From positions 186,001-250,000 of the forward strand of contig JAWKXU010000003.1 in the NCBI GenBank assembly GCA_041396845.1: 64,000 nt of DNA. The letters are read 5' to 3'. The position numbers and the translations under genes are program-made. The notes under the pieces were generated by a model. That model searched no databases and was not told the origin of the DNA. It saw only the letters and a list, made by a program, of their open reading frames with translations. Of this stretch, positions 34,490 to 44,099 are shown piece by piece. Each line of letters starts with the position of its first letter. Positions within the stretch are counted from its first letter, which is position 1. Source of the stretch: JAWKXU01 sp020446465 (GTDB taxonomy: Bacteria > Pseudomonadota > Alphaproteobacteria > Sphingomonadales > Sphingomonadaceae).

Positions 34490-36136
34490 TTACTCCCCTG
34501 AAAGCAGGACGCGCACTTGCGCCTTTTTCCCGCACCAGCGTTGGCCCGCGCGTCGGGCAGCGAGCCTTGCCGCTTCCAGAATGGCTTCGCGGTCCTTGCG
34601 CGCACCACCTTTCAGCCGTTTGAGCGCATCAGTCACGTCACCTTGCGCCTCTTCCACAAAAGCATCGTAGTCCTCATCCAGTGGAATACCAATGCCTGTT
34701 ATGTTCGGCCGCAACTTGTGATCGAGCACAACGATAATGACGCCGTCCCGCGCCATGCGCCGCCGCATCGTGATCGCTTCGCCATCGGCAGGCACGATTA
34801 TATCCCCGTCGAGCACGAGCCGTCCGGTCCTTACCTCGGCCAGTTTCGCCGGTTTACCGGGGGCGATGCGGACAACATCGCCGTTCTTCTGGAGGACAGT
34901 GGCGGGGATACCGCATGACCGGCCCAGTCGGGATTGTTCTGCCATGTGACGCATTTCGCCATGAACAGGCACCAGAATTTGCGGGCGCAGCCAACCATAG
35001 AGCGCTTCAAGCTCTGGCCTGCCCGGATGACCGGAAACGTGAATATCCGCCTGCCTGTCCGTCACCATAACAATGCCGCGTTCTGCCAGCTTGTTCTGTA
35101 TCCTGCCAATCGCAATCTCATTGCCGGGAATCTGGCGGCTGGAAAAGAGGACGACATCAGCGGATTCAAGCGCAATCGGATGATTTTCCTCTGCAATACG
35201 GGCCAGCGCCGCGCGTGGCTCCCCCTGCCCCCCGGTTGCGACGATCAGCACTTGCCCGCGCGGCAAATCCATCGCCCGGTCAAAATCCACAACCGCCGGC
35301 AAATCACGCAAATATCCGTTTTCCTTGCCGACTTCGATAATCCGGTCGAGCGAGCGCCCGGCGACGCACAACTGTCGTCCGGTTGCGCGGGCCACCTCGC
35401 CCAATGTCTGCAACCGCGCGACATTGGAGGCAAATGTCGTCACCAGCACGCGTCGACCATCATGCCTGCGAACTTCTTCCAACAAGGCACGGTAGACATC
35501 GCCTTCGGACCCGGACGCCGCAGGATTGAAAACGTTGGTGGAATCGCAAACGAGCGCCAGCACGCCCTCATCGCCCAATTCAGCCAGTTCGTCCTCGCTC
35601 GCCGGTTCGCCGACAAGCGGTTCGTCATCCAGTTTCCAGTCCCCGGTGTGGAACACGCGGCCATAGGGGGTTTCGATCAGCAGCGCGTTACCCTCGGCAA
35701 TCGAGTGGGCAAGTGGCACATAGGAAATGTCGAACGGACCAAGCGCAAAACTGTCCTGCCCTTCGATGACGTTGAGTTCAACGTCACCTGCAAGGCCAGC
35801 CTCTTCCAGCTTGCGGCTGACAAGTCCGGCGGTAAACGGCGTGGCATAAAGCGGCACCCCAAGGTCAGCCGCGAAATAAGGCACCGCGCCGATATGATCC
35901 TCATGCCCATGTGTGAGGACAATGCCGACCAGATCATCGAGGCGTTCCTCAATGAAAGAAAGGTCGGCAAAAACCAGATCGACGCCTGGATATTCATTGC
36001 CGCTGAAGGTCATGCCGAGGTCAACCATCAGCCACTTTCCATCGCAGCCATAGAGATTGACGTTCATGCCAATCTCACCAGACCCGCCCAGCGCAACAAA
36101 CAGCAATTCCCTTTCGGGCGTAAAATCCTTCTTCAC
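34490..36136 (-). CDS. rnj: Ribonuclease J
   Basis: A 548-residue metallo-beta-lactamase / beta-CASP ribonuclease. The zinc motif is LTHGHEDHIGA (~residue 75), with HTGDWKLD and the beta-CASP segment FSSRQIPGNE following, then VSGHPGRPEL and VPVHGEMRH. It has endonuclease and 5'-3' exonuclease activity on RNA. The start is GTG in a GTGA overlap with the coaX stop, so it is coupled to coaX. Confidence 0.95.
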   Translation of the reverse strand: MKKDFTPERELLFVALGGSGEIGMNVNLYGCDGKWLMVDLGMTFSGNEYPGVDLVFADLSFIEERLDDLVGIVLTHGHEDHIGAVPYFAADLGVPLYATPFTAGLVSRKLEEAGLAGDVELNVIEGQDSFALGPFDISYVPLAHSIAEGNALLIETPYGRVFHTGDWKLDDEPLVGEPASEDELAELGDEGVLALVCDSTNVFNPAASGSEGDVYRALLEEVRRHDGRRVLVTTFASNVARLQTLGEVARATGRQLCVAGRSLDRIIEVGKENGYLRDLPAVVDFDRAMDLPRGQVLIVATGGQGEPRAALARIAEENHPIALESADVVLFSSRQIPGNEIAIGRIQNKLAERGIVMVTDRQADIHVSGHPGRPELEALYGWLRPQILVPVHGEMRHMAEQSRLGRSCGIPATVLQKNGDVVRIAPGKPAKLAEVRTGRLVLDGDIIVPADGEAITMRRRMARDGVIIVVLDHKLRPNITGIGIPLDEDYDAFVEEAQGDVTDALKRLKGGARKDREAILEAARLAARRAGQRWCGKKAQVRVLLSGE

Positions 36137-36915
36137 GCGGCAGTGGCCCTCCGCGCGATCAAAGCCAGCCCTTCCAGCGTAAGATCGGCATCAACAGCAT
36201 CGAAAATCCGGGTATGTTCATCAAAGAGGATGGCCAGCCCACCCGTTGCGATGACTTTTGCAGGACGCCCGATTTCGTCACGGATGCGGGCGATCAGGCC
36301 TTCCATCATCGCCACATACCCCCAGAATACGCCAATCTGCATCTGGTCTTCGGTATTGCGACCGATCACACTGCCCGCTCCGTGCGGCGGTTCTATCGCG
36401 ATGCGGGGCAACTTGGCCGCAGCGCTGACCAGTGCATCAAGCGAGATGTTGATGCCCGGCGCAATGATCCCGCCCTTGTAGGCGCCGTTGAAATCCACGA
36501 CATCGTATGTTGTCGCCGTGCCAAAATCGACAACGATCAGGTCGCCCGAATACTTGGCATGGGCAGCAATCGCATTGACTGCCCTGTCCGCCCCCAGTGA
36601 ACGCGGATCGTCCACGTCTATTTCAATGCGCCAGTCCGCCGGTGCCTCGCCGGCAATCAACGAGCTGGTGCCAAAATACTTTTCGGACAGAACTGTAAGG
36701 TTGTGGATCGCGCGCGGGACAACGGATGATACGATCACACAGTCAACCGTGTTGGCGGCAATGCCTTCGATTTCCATGAGGTTTCGCAACCAGACAGCAT
36801 ATTCGTCAGCCGTCCGGCGCGGATCTGTCGCAATACGCCAACGCGCACGAATGTCCGGCCCTTCGAACAGGGCGAATACGACATTGGTGTTGCCGACATC
36901 GATAGCGAGCAACAT
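36133..36915 (-). CDS. coaX: Type III pantothenate kinase
   Basis: A 260-residue enzyme from MLLAIDVGNTNVVFALFEG, supported by an AGGAGAGG site upstream. It phosphorylates pantothenate in the first step of CoA synthesis. The acetate-kinase-fold motifs DVGNTN, GADRAVNAIA, VVDFGTATTYD and GGIIAPGI are present. It overlaps rnj by four bases and follows birA after 13 bases. Confidence 0.96.
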   Translation of the reverse strand: MLLAIDVGNTNVVFALFEGPDIRARWRIATDPRRTADEYAVWLRNLMEIEGIAANTVDCVIVSSVVPRAIHNLTVLSEKYFGTSSLIAGEAPADWRIEIDVDDPRSLGADRAVNAIAAHAKYSGDLIVVDFGTATTYDVVDFNGAYKGGIIAPGINISLDALVSAAAKLPRIAIEPPHGAGSVIGRNTEDQMQIGVFWGYVAMMEGLIARIRDEIGRPAKVIATGGLAILFDEHTRIFDAVDADLTLEGLALIARRATAA

Positions 36916-36928
36916 GAATACCTCTCCT

Positions 36929-37642
36929 TCAGGTGCTGACATCACCAGCATGAACGAGGCGGATTGTTCCGTCCGCCAGTCGCAGTTTCAAAGCGCCGTC
37001 CGCATCAAGTCCTGCAAACTTGCCCTGAACCACAGCACCGCCCGGTTCGTGAACCGTCATCGGGGTCCCTTCCGCATGTGCAAGTTGAAGCCAGCGCGAC
37101 AGTAGGGCTGCTTTGCCATAATTGCGCCACCGCGCAAGGCCGCTCTCAAACCTTGCGGCAAGCTGCATGGCAAATGCGTCCCGATCAGGCGCAATGCCAA
37201 TCTCGCCAAGCGCAATAGTCTCCTGGCCTTCAATGGCGGGAGCAGACGCGAGATTGACGCCAATCCCCGCGACAACCCCTCCCTGCCATGCCTCGAGCAA
37301 AATGCCCGCCAGCTTCGCTCCGCCAAGCAGCAAGTCATTCGGCCATTTGAGAACCAGAAGGTCTGGCCGATCAAGCAGCGGTGCAACAGCCTCATGCACT
37401 GCAATACCTGCAACGAACGACAGGGTGGCAGGCGGCGGGTCGCCCTGGTTCAGGCGAATGAGCGTCGAACCCATGAAATTGCCTGCGCCGCCGGCCCACA
37501 CGCGCCCCATTCTCCCGCGCCCGGATTCCTGGCGGTCGGCCACTAGCCAGTAGCCTTCGGGAATCGGTTCACCCGACTTGAAACGGGCAAGCAGGTCTGC
37601 GTTGGTCGATCCTGTCTGGCGGACTGTCTCGATCGTCGGCAA
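36929..37642 (-). CDS. birA: Biotin--[acetyl-CoA-carboxylase] ligase
   Basis: A 237-residue monofunctional BirA without the DNA-binding N-terminus. Motifs: QTGSTNADL, GRGRMGRVWAGGAGN (biotinyl-5'-AMP binding) and LKWPNDLLLGGAKLAGIL. The only plausible start is a TTG two bases after the nuoN stop, with no clear ribosome-binding site, which implies coupling to nuoN. It attaches biotin to the carboxylase carrier protein. Confidence 0.93.
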   Translation of the reverse strand: MPTIETVRQTGSTNADLLARFKSGEPIPEGYWLVADRQESGRGRMGRVWAGGAGNFMGSTLIRLNQGDPPPATLSFVAGIAVHEAVAPLLDRPDLLVLKWPNDLLLGGAKLAGILLEAWQGGVVAGIGVNLASAPAIEGQETIALGEIGIAPDRDAFAMQLAARFESGLARWRNYGKAALLSRWLQLAHAEGTPMTVHEPGGAVVQGKFAGLDADGALKLRLADGTIRLVHAGDVST

Positions 37643-37644
37643 GG

Positions 37645-39108
37645 TCAGGCTGCGAAGAACAGCGCAGCCGCTGCCTTGTCTGCGAGGTCACCCAGCCACG
37701 GGGTCAACACATAGCCAAGCGGCGAGATAAAGAGCGTGGCAAGCCCGGCAATCACCCAGTGCAGTGGATCGCTGTCGCCCTCCACAACCTCAGCCGGTTC
37801 GTCGAAATACATGACTTTGACGACCTTGAGATAATAGAACGCACCAATCACGCTTGCAGCGATACCCACCGCCGCCAACGCTATCAGACCTGCATCGACG
37901 GCAGCCTGAAACACGACGAACTTGCCCCAGAAGCCGAACAGCGGCGGAATGCCGGCAAGGCTGAACATGACAGCCGCCATGCAAAGCGCCAACATCGGTT
38001 TTGTCCGCGACAAGCCTGCCATATCCGCAATGGATTCAACCTGATTGCCATCTGCATCGCGCAGCATCAGTACGACGACAAACCCGCCCAGCGACATCGC
38101 AACGTAGATCGTAAGATAGACCAGCATCGCGCTGGCACCCTGCGGTGTTGCAGCGGCAAGACCGATCAGGATGAAGCCAACATTGTTGATCGACGAATAG
38201 GCGAGAAGACGCTTGATATTGCCTTGGCCAATTGCGCCCAGTGCGCCGACAATGATGGACGCCAGCGCCGCAAAAATGACAACCTGCTGCCAGGCGGCAG
38301 CTTGCGTGCCGAACGCATCAAGCGCAACACGCGCAGCAAGAGATACAGCCGCCACTTTGGGCGCCGTAGCAAAGAAGGTCGTCACCGGCGTGGGCGCGCC
38401 CTCATAAACGTCTGGCGTCCACATATGGAATGGCACGGCGGAAATCTTGAAGGCCAGCCCTGCAAAAACGAAGATCAGGCCAAACAGTGCACCCGTGCCA
38501 ATCGAGCCATCGAGCGCACCACGAATGCCTGCAAAGCTTGTCGTCCCGGTAAAGCCGTAAGTCAGGCTCATGCCGAACAGCAAGATACCTGACGCCAGCG
38601 CACCAAGGACGAAATACTTGAGACCCGCCTCAGCCGACCGATCATCAGTTCGCAGAAACGAAGCCAGCACGTAAGCTGAAAGACTGTTCAGCTCCAGCCC
38701 GATATAGAGCGTGAGCATATCGCTGGCCGAAACCATCAGCCCCATGCCGAGCGCGGCAAACAACACCAGCACCGGGTATTCGGCGCGCATGGCGTTAAGA
38801 CGGTCAAAAAAGCGCGGCGCCACGATCAGCGATGCCGCAGCCGCGACATAAATGAGGATGCGCGAAAAAGCGGAAAAAGCGTCCGCCTTGTATTGCCCAC
38901 CAAAGGCGACCGTATCAGCACCCATTGCTCCGCCGCATAGAGCGGGAGCAACCATCGCCGCACAACCGGCAAGAACAGCAACAGCCAGCCAACTGATAAG
39001 CTGCGAAGCCTTGTCACCCATCCACGCGGCTGCAAGCAGCAGGACAAGCCCGGACACCGAAAGCGTGATTTCAGGCGCAATCAGCGCAAGAGAAGCTGCA
39101 AAATCCAT
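37645..39108 (-). CDS. nuoN: NADH-quinone oxidoreductase subunit N
   Basis: A 487-residue antiporter-like complex I subunit with about 14 transmembrane helices. The proton-channel motifs LYIGLELNSLSAYVLA and LKYFVLGALASGILLFG, and the Lys-bearing IKRLLAYSSINNVGF, are present. It follows nuoM by a one-base overlap and is the last structural gene of the nuo operon, ahead of birA. Confidence 0.97.
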   Translation of the reverse strand: MDFAASLALIAPEITLSVSGLVLLLAAAWMGDKASQLISWLAVAVLAGCAAMVAPALCGGAMGADTVAFGGQYKADAFSAFSRILIYVAAAASLIVAPRFFDRLNAMRAEYPVLVLFAALGMGLMVSASDMLTLYIGLELNSLSAYVLASFLRTDDRSAEAGLKYFVLGALASGILLFGMSLTYGFTGTTSFAGIRGALDGSIGTGALFGLIFVFAGLAFKISAVPFHMWTPDVYEGAPTPVTTFFATAPKVAAVSLAARVALDAFGTQAAAWQQVVIFAALASIIVGALGAIGQGNIKRLLAYSSINNVGFILIGLAAATPQGASAMLVYLTIYVAMSLGGFVVVLMLRDADGNQVESIADMAGLSRTKPMLALCMAAVMFSLAGIPPLFGFWGKFVVFQAAVDAGLIALAAVGIAASVIGAFYYLKVVKVMYFDEPAEVVEGDSDPLHWVIAGLATLFISPLGYVLTPWLGDLADKAAAALFFAA

Positions 39109-40676
39109 CAGTGAGCCTCCCCTGTTGCTGCTTCATCGTGAGCAGCAGCACTTCCATGTTCGCCGTGCGAAGAAGCCTCATGTTTGGGCGCGCCGACATG
39201 CAACTGCGCGTCCCCTGCCGGCGCAGCACGGCTGACCCGCGCATCGAGCGCAGCAATGTCAGCGCGCATCGGCGCAAGGAAGCTTTCGGGGTAAACACCC
39301 ATCCACATCACCACTGCAGCAAGCGGCGCAAACATCAGCAGTTCACGCTTGTCGATATCGGGCAAAGCTGCTGCATCGGCGTTTTTCTGATCGCCAAAAA
39401 CGACCCGGCGATAGAGGTAAAGCATATAGGCAGCGCCCAGAATGATGCCGGTGGTCGCCACAAACGCAACCCAGCTTGACGCCTGATAGATGCCGGCGAT
39501 GGAAAGAAACTCACCCACGAAACCGCTGGTTCCCGGCAGGCCAACACTGGCCATCGTGAAGATCATGAAAAAGATCGCATAACGCGGCATATTGATCGCC
39601 AGCCCGCCGTAACGGTCAATCTCACGGGTATGGAGCCGGTCATAAATGACGCCCACCGCAAGGAACAGCGCGCCCGAAACAATGCCGTGGCTCAGCATCA
39701 CGATCATCGCGCCTTCCAGCCCCTGTACGTTAAAGGCGAACAGGCCGATCGTCACGATACCCATGTGCGCGACCGAAGAATAAGCGATCAGCTTTTTCAT
39801 ATCGTTCTGCACCAGCGCCACCAGCGAGGTGTAAACAACCGCCACCATCGACAACGCCCAGACCAGCCAGGCAAACTGTGCGCTCGCTTCGGGGAACATA
39901 GGCAGGCTGAAACGGATAAAGCCATACCCACCCATTTTGAGCAGCACACCCGCCAGAATAACAGAACCGGCAGTTGGCGCCTGGACGTGGGCATCCGGCA
40001 ACCAGGTATGCACTGGCCACATCGGCATCTTCACTGCGAAGCTGGCGAAGAAGGCCAGCCACAGCCAGGTCTGCGCGTGCGGCGGGAAGTCGTATGCCAT
40101 CAGCGTCGGGATGTCAGTTGTGCCGGATTCATGGACCATCCAGAACATCGCGATCAGCATCAGCACCGAACCGAGCAGGGTGTAGAGGAAGAACTTGTAA
40201 CTGGCGTAGATACGGTCCTTGCCACCCCAGATGCCGATAATCAGATACATCGGGATCAGACCGGCTTCGAAGAAAATGTAGAACAGGAACAGATCCTGTG
40301 CCGCAAAAACGCCGATCATCAGCGTTTCCATCAACAGGAATGCGGCCATATATTCGCCGACGCGGTTCTGAATCGAGTTCCAGCTGGCGCCGATACAGAT
40401 TGGCATCAGGAACACGCTGAGCACAATCAACAAAAGCGCAATGCCATCAATCCCTAAGGCCCACTGGAACCCTGCGAACAGCGGTGCACGCTCGACAAAC
40501 TGCCACTGCGCTCCGCCAATGTCGAAACTGGCCCAGAGCGCGATACCCAGCGCAAGATCAACCAGCGTGGCAACCAGCGCAATCATGCGCGCAGATTCCG
40601 CCCGAACGAACAGGCAGGCCACAGCCGCTACAAGCGGCACGAGCAGCATTATCGAAAGGATTGGAAAGCCCCCCAT
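39108..40676 (-). CDS. nuoM: NADH-quinone oxidoreductase subunit M
   Basis: 522 residues from MGGFPILSIMLLVPLV. The ATG overlaps the nuoL stop; an in-frame ATG at 40694 would extend into nuoL and is less likely. Typical ND4 motifs: YIFFEAGLIPMYLIIGIWGG, HTWLPDAHVQAPTAGSVILAG and DMKKLIAYSSVAHMG. A His/Ala/Glu-rich tail (HVGAPKHEASSHGEHG) extends the C-terminus. It is a proton-pumping membrane subunit. Confidence 0.97.
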   Translation of the reverse strand: MGGFPILSIMLLVPLVAAVACLFVRAESARMIALVATLVDLALGIALWASFDIGGAQWQFVERAPLFAGFQWALGIDGIALLLIVLSVFLMPICIGASWNSIQNRVGEYMAAFLLMETLMIGVFAAQDLFLFYIFFEAGLIPMYLIIGIWGGKDRIYASYKFFLYTLLGSVLMLIAMFWMVHESGTTDIPTLMAYDFPPHAQTWLWLAFFASFAVKMPMWPVHTWLPDAHVQAPTAGSVILAGVLLKMGGYGFIRFSLPMFPEASAQFAWLVWALSMVAVVYTSLVALVQNDMKKLIAYSSVAHMGIVTIGLFAFNVQGLEGAMIVMLSHGIVSGALFLAVGVIYDRLHTREIDRYGGLAINMPRYAIFFMIFTMASVGLPGTSGFVGEFLSIAGIYQASSWVAFVATTGIILGAAYMLYLYRRVVFGDQKNADAAALPDIDKRELLMFAPLAAVVMWMGVYPESFLAPMRADIAALDARVSRAAPAGDAQLHVGAPKHEASSHGEHGSAAAHDEAATGEAH

Positions 40677-42670
40677 CAGTGCACCATTACCCATGTCACG
40701 GCCGCGACAAGCCCCAGAAGCATGACCAGCGCATAGCTATAGAGATAGCCGGACTGGACTTTCTGCACATACGTTGAACCGCGCGCCACGACCCAGGCCG
40801 CCCCGTTCGGGCCAAAGCGATCGATGATCCCGACATCGCCAATTTTCCAGAACTGCCGACCGATCCAGAAGGCAGGACGTACGAACAGCAGGTTGTAGAG
40901 TTCGTCGAAATACCACTTGTTATACAAGAACGCGTGGAGCTGGCGGAAATTGGCAACAACCGCCGCCGGGATCGACGTATCGCGAATATAGGCATTCCAG
41001 GCTATAAACAGGCCGATCAGCATCACGATCCCCGGTGTCAGCTTCACCCACAAGGGAACGCTGTGCATCGCGTGAATCAGATGTTCGTTATAGAAAATCG
41101 AACCGTTCCAGAATGCTTCGCTATCGATGAATGCAGGCTGGAACACGATGCCCGCAAAAACTGCGCCCAGCGACAGCAACCCAAGCGGGATAAGCATCGC
41201 CAGCGGGCTTTCATGCGGGTGATAGCCGCCCGTGGTGTCCTCGCCAGCCTGTTCGGGCGTCTTGTGAACCGAATGCTGGATATGTTCGCTTTCGATCCAG
41301 CGCGCCTTGCCCCAGAAAGTGAGGAACATTAGCCGCCAGGAATAGAAGCTGGTCATCAATGCCGCGATAGCTCCGGCCCAGAAGGCAAACCCGCCCAGTT
41401 CCGTGCCGCTGGCGAAAGCCGCCTCCAGGATCGCGTCCTTGGAATAGAACCCCGCAAACCCGAATACGCCAAGGATACCAACACCGGTAATAGCCAGCGT
41501 GCCTGCCATCATTGCCCAGAATGTCAGCGGAATATGCTTACGCAGCGCGCCGTAATAACGCATGTCCTGTTCGTGGTGCATGGCATGAATAACAGAGCCA
41601 GCGCCGAGGAACAGCAGTGCCTTGAAAAAGGCGTGGGTGAAGAGGTGGAACATCGCCGCGCCATAAGCGCCAACGCCTGCGGCAAAGAACATGTAACCAA
41701 GCTGGGAACAGGTCGAATAGGCGATAACCCGCTTGATGTCCCACTGGGTCATGCCGACCGTTGCAGCAAAGAAACACGTTGCCGCACCGATGACCGTGAC
41801 CATCGCCAGCGCCGTGGGGGCCGCTTCAAACATGGGTGACAGGCGGCAGACCATGAACACGCCCGCCGTCACCATCGTCGCAGCGTGGATCAATGCCGAA
41901 ACCGGCGTCGGGCCTTCCATCGCATCGGGCAGCCAGGTGTGAAGCCCAAGCTGAGCCGACTTACCCATCGCGCCGATGAACAACAGCACGCACAGCACAG
42001 TCATCGTATCGAAACGATAACCGAGGAAACCGATTGTCGAGGCCCCCTTCATCGCGGGCGCAGCGGCCAGAATGTCGGGAATGGATGTTGTCTGGAACAC
42101 CAGGAACGTCCCGAAAATACCGAGCATAAAGCCAAGGTCGCCCACGCGGTTGACCACGAAAGCCTTGATCGCGGCGGCACAGGCGGTGGGTTTCTTGAAC
42201 CAGAAACCAATCAGCAGATAGGACGCAAGCCCCACCCCTTCCCAGCCAAAGAACATCTGCACCAGATTATCAGCCGTGACCAGCATCAGCATGGCGAAGG
42301 TGAACAGGCTGAGATAGGCGAAGAAGCGCGGCTGATCCGGGTCTTCGTCCATATAACCCCAGCTATAGAGGTGGACGAGAGCGGACACGCTGGTGACAAC
42401 CACCAGCATGATCGCGGTCAGTGTATCGACCCGCAGCGCCCAGTCGAATGTCATGGCGCCGGACTGCACCCAATCCAGCACAGGCGTAACCGTGGGTGCG
42501 ACATCGCCGCCAAGGTGCGCGATAAATATCGGCCAGGACAGCGCGCAGGAAAGTAACAGCGCACCCGTTGTAATCGCCTTGGCCGGGACATTACCCAGCG
42601 CGCGATTGCCAAAACCTGCGATGATGGCAGCCAGAAGCGGCGCGAAAACGATGATCAGGATTGAGGACAT
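40676..42670 (-). CDS. nuoL: NADH-quinone oxidoreductase subunit L
   Basis: A 664-residue ND5-type subunit with about 16 transmembrane helices. Motifs include FFGWEGVGLASYLLIGFW, LHTWLPDAMEGPTPVSALIHAATMVTAG, WDIKRVIAYSTCSQLGYMF and the long C-terminal lateral helix region with its terminal hydrophobic anchor. It is the distal proton-pumping subunit of complex I. It starts eight bases after nuoK. Confidence 0.97.
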   Translation of the reverse strand: MSSILIIVFAPLLAAIIAGFGNRALGNVPAKAITTGALLLSCALSWPIFIAHLGGDVAPTVTPVLDWVQSGAMTFDWALRVDTLTAIMLVVVTSVSALVHLYSWGYMDEDPDQPRFFAYLSLFTFAMLMLVTADNLVQMFFGWEGVGLASYLLIGFWFKKPTACAAAIKAFVVNRVGDLGFMLGIFGTFLVFQTTSIPDILAAAPAMKGASTIGFLGYRFDTMTVLCVLLFIGAMGKSAQLGLHTWLPDAMEGPTPVSALIHAATMVTAGVFMVCRLSPMFEAAPTALAMVTVIGAATCFFAATVGMTQWDIKRVIAYSTCSQLGYMFFAAGVGAYGAAMFHLFTHAFFKALLFLGAGSVIHAMHHEQDMRYYGALRKHIPLTFWAMMAGTLAITGVGILGVFGFAGFYSKDAILEAAFASGTELGGFAFWAGAIAALMTSFYSWRLMFLTFWGKARWIESEHIQHSVHKTPEQAGEDTTGGYHPHESPLAMLIPLGLLSLGAVFAGIVFQPAFIDSEAFWNGSIFYNEHLIHAMHSVPLWVKLTPGIVMLIGLFIAWNAYIRDTSIPAAVVANFRQLHAFLYNKWYFDELYNLLFVRPAFWIGRQFWKIGDVGIIDRFGPNGAAWVVARGSTYVQKVQSGYLYSYALVMLLGLVAAVTWVMVH

Positions 42671-42678
42671 TGTCTGGA

Positions 42679-42984
42679 TTATCCCTTCATCCGGTTCACG
42701 TCATCGACGGCAATCGAACCGCGGCCGCGGAAGTAAATCACCAGAATGGCAAGCCCGATAGCAGCCTCGCCCGCGGCCACAGTCAGCACGAACATGGCGA
42801 ATATCTGGCCAGTCAGATCACCCAGAAACGCGCTGAAAGCAACGAGGTTGATGTTCACCGCAAGCAGGATCAGTTCGATTGCCATCAGGATGACGATCAC
42901 ATTCTTGCGGTTGAGGAAAATCCCCAGCACGCCCAGCACGAACAGGATCGAGCTGACCACGACATAGTGTTCGATACCGATCAC
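42679..42984 (-). CDS. nuoK: NADH-quinone oxidoreductase subunit K
   Basis: 101 residues with three transmembrane helices. The Glu-bearing helix MAIELILLAVNINLVAF and the second conserved Glu in VAAGEAAIGLAI are both present. The start is a GTG in a GTGA overlap with nuoJ. Confidence 0.96.
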   Translation of the reverse strand: MIGIEHYVVVSSILFVLGVLGIFLNRKNVIVILMAIELILLAVNINLVAFSAFLGDLTGQIFAMFVLTVAAGEAAIGLAILVIYFRGRGSIAVDDVNRMKG

Positions 42985-43598
42985 AGCTGGACCCCCTTGC
43001 CCACTTCCGGATTGACATTGACCGTCGCCTCTTCCGGGCGGCGGCGGATCTGTTTGGCGATATTCTGCCCGCGCGTATCGGACCGCTCCCGATGCGTCAG
43101 CACGATGGCGCCCACCATCGCCACCAGCAGGATAATGCCAGCAGTTTCAAACAGGAACAGGTAGCGACCATAGAGCAGCGCACCGATGGCCTTGATATTG
43201 CTGGCATCCATCACCGGCGCGCCGGTGCCATCGGGTGTGCCCAGTTCAAGCCCGCCGGCCTTGTAGGCGCCAATACCCAGAACCAGCTCGGCCAGAAGGA
43301 CCAACGCGATAAGAATGCCCAGCGGAAAGTTCTTGATAAACCCGGCCCGCAGTTCGGCAAAGTCGATGTCCAGCATCATGACGACAAACAGGAACAACAC
43401 CGCCACTGCGCCGACATAGACGATGACCAGCAGCATGGCGATGAATTCCGCCCCGACCAGCACCATCAACCCGGCAGCATTGAAGAATGCGACGATCAGC
43501 CACAGTACGGAATGCACCGGGTTTCGCGACATGATGACCAGCACAGCACTGGCAACCACAAGCGTTGCGAACAGATAGAAGGCTATTACATGGATCAT
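42981..43598 (-). CDS. nuoJ: NADH-quinone oxidoreductase subunit J
   Basis: A 205-residue, five-helix ND6-type subunit. The conserved YVGAVAVLFLFVVMMLDI segment is present. It takes part in the quinone-site to proton-channel linkage. It lies 15 bases after nuoI and overlaps nuoK by four. Confidence 0.96.
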   Translation of the reverse strand: MIHVIAFYLFATLVVASAVLVIMSRNPVHSVLWLIVAFFNAAGLMVLVGAEFIAMLLVIVYVGAVAVLFLFVVMMLDIDFAELRAGFIKNFPLGILIALVLLAELVLGIGAYKAGGLELGTPDGTGAPVMDASNIKAIGALLYGRYLFLFETAGIILLVAMVGAIVLTHRERSDTRGQNIAKQIRRRPEEATVNVNPEVGKGVQL

Positions 43599-43613
43599 TG
43601 GACCGCGCGCCCC

Positions 43614-44099
43614 CTAGCGATACGGCGCATCGGCTTCAAGGTTCGCGGCAATCGCCCGCTCCCACTTGTCCCCGTTGGCCAGAAGTTTCGCCTTGTCATA
43701 GAGCAATTCCTCATGCGTTTCGGTCGCATATTCGAAGTTCGGCCCTTCCACGATGGCATCGACCGGGCAGGCTTCCTGACAGAAACCGCAGAAGATGCAC
43801 TTGGTCATATCGATGTCATAGCGCGTGGTGCGGCGGCTGCCGTCCTCGCGCGGTTCAGCCTCGATCGTGATTGCCTGCGCCGGGCAGGTCGCCTCGCACA
43901 GCTTACAGGCGATGCAGCGTTCTTCCCCGTTGGGGTAGCGCCGCAGCGCATGTTCACCCCGGAAGCGCGGACTGATCGGGTTCTTTTCGAACGGATAGTT
44001 GATAGTCGCCTTGGGCTTGAAGAAATACTTCAGCGTGAGGGCATGGGCCTTCACGAACTCCCAAAGAGTGAACGATTTGATGAAGTGCGCGACACTCAT
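43614..44099 (-). CDS. nuoI: NADH-quinone oxidoreductase subunit I
   Basis: 161 residues from MSVAHFIKSFTLWEFVKAH; the ATG overlaps nuoH. Two complete 4Fe-4S ferredoxin motifs, CIACKLCEATCP and CIFCGFCQEACP, carry clusters N6a and N6b in the peripheral arm. Confidence 0.97.
   Translation of the reverse strand: MSVAHFIKSFTLWEFVKAHALTLKYFFKPKATINYPFEKNPISPRFRGEHALRRYPNGEERCIACKLCEATCPAQAITIEAEPREDGSRRTTRYDIDMTKCIFCGFCQEACPVDAIVEGPNFEYATETHEELLYDKAKLLANGDKWERAIAANLEADAPYR

Noticed and set aside
34934..36481. 515-aa plus-strand ORF opposite rnj and coaX
   Set aside because: Antisense shadow spanning two well-identified genes, no recognisable motifs.
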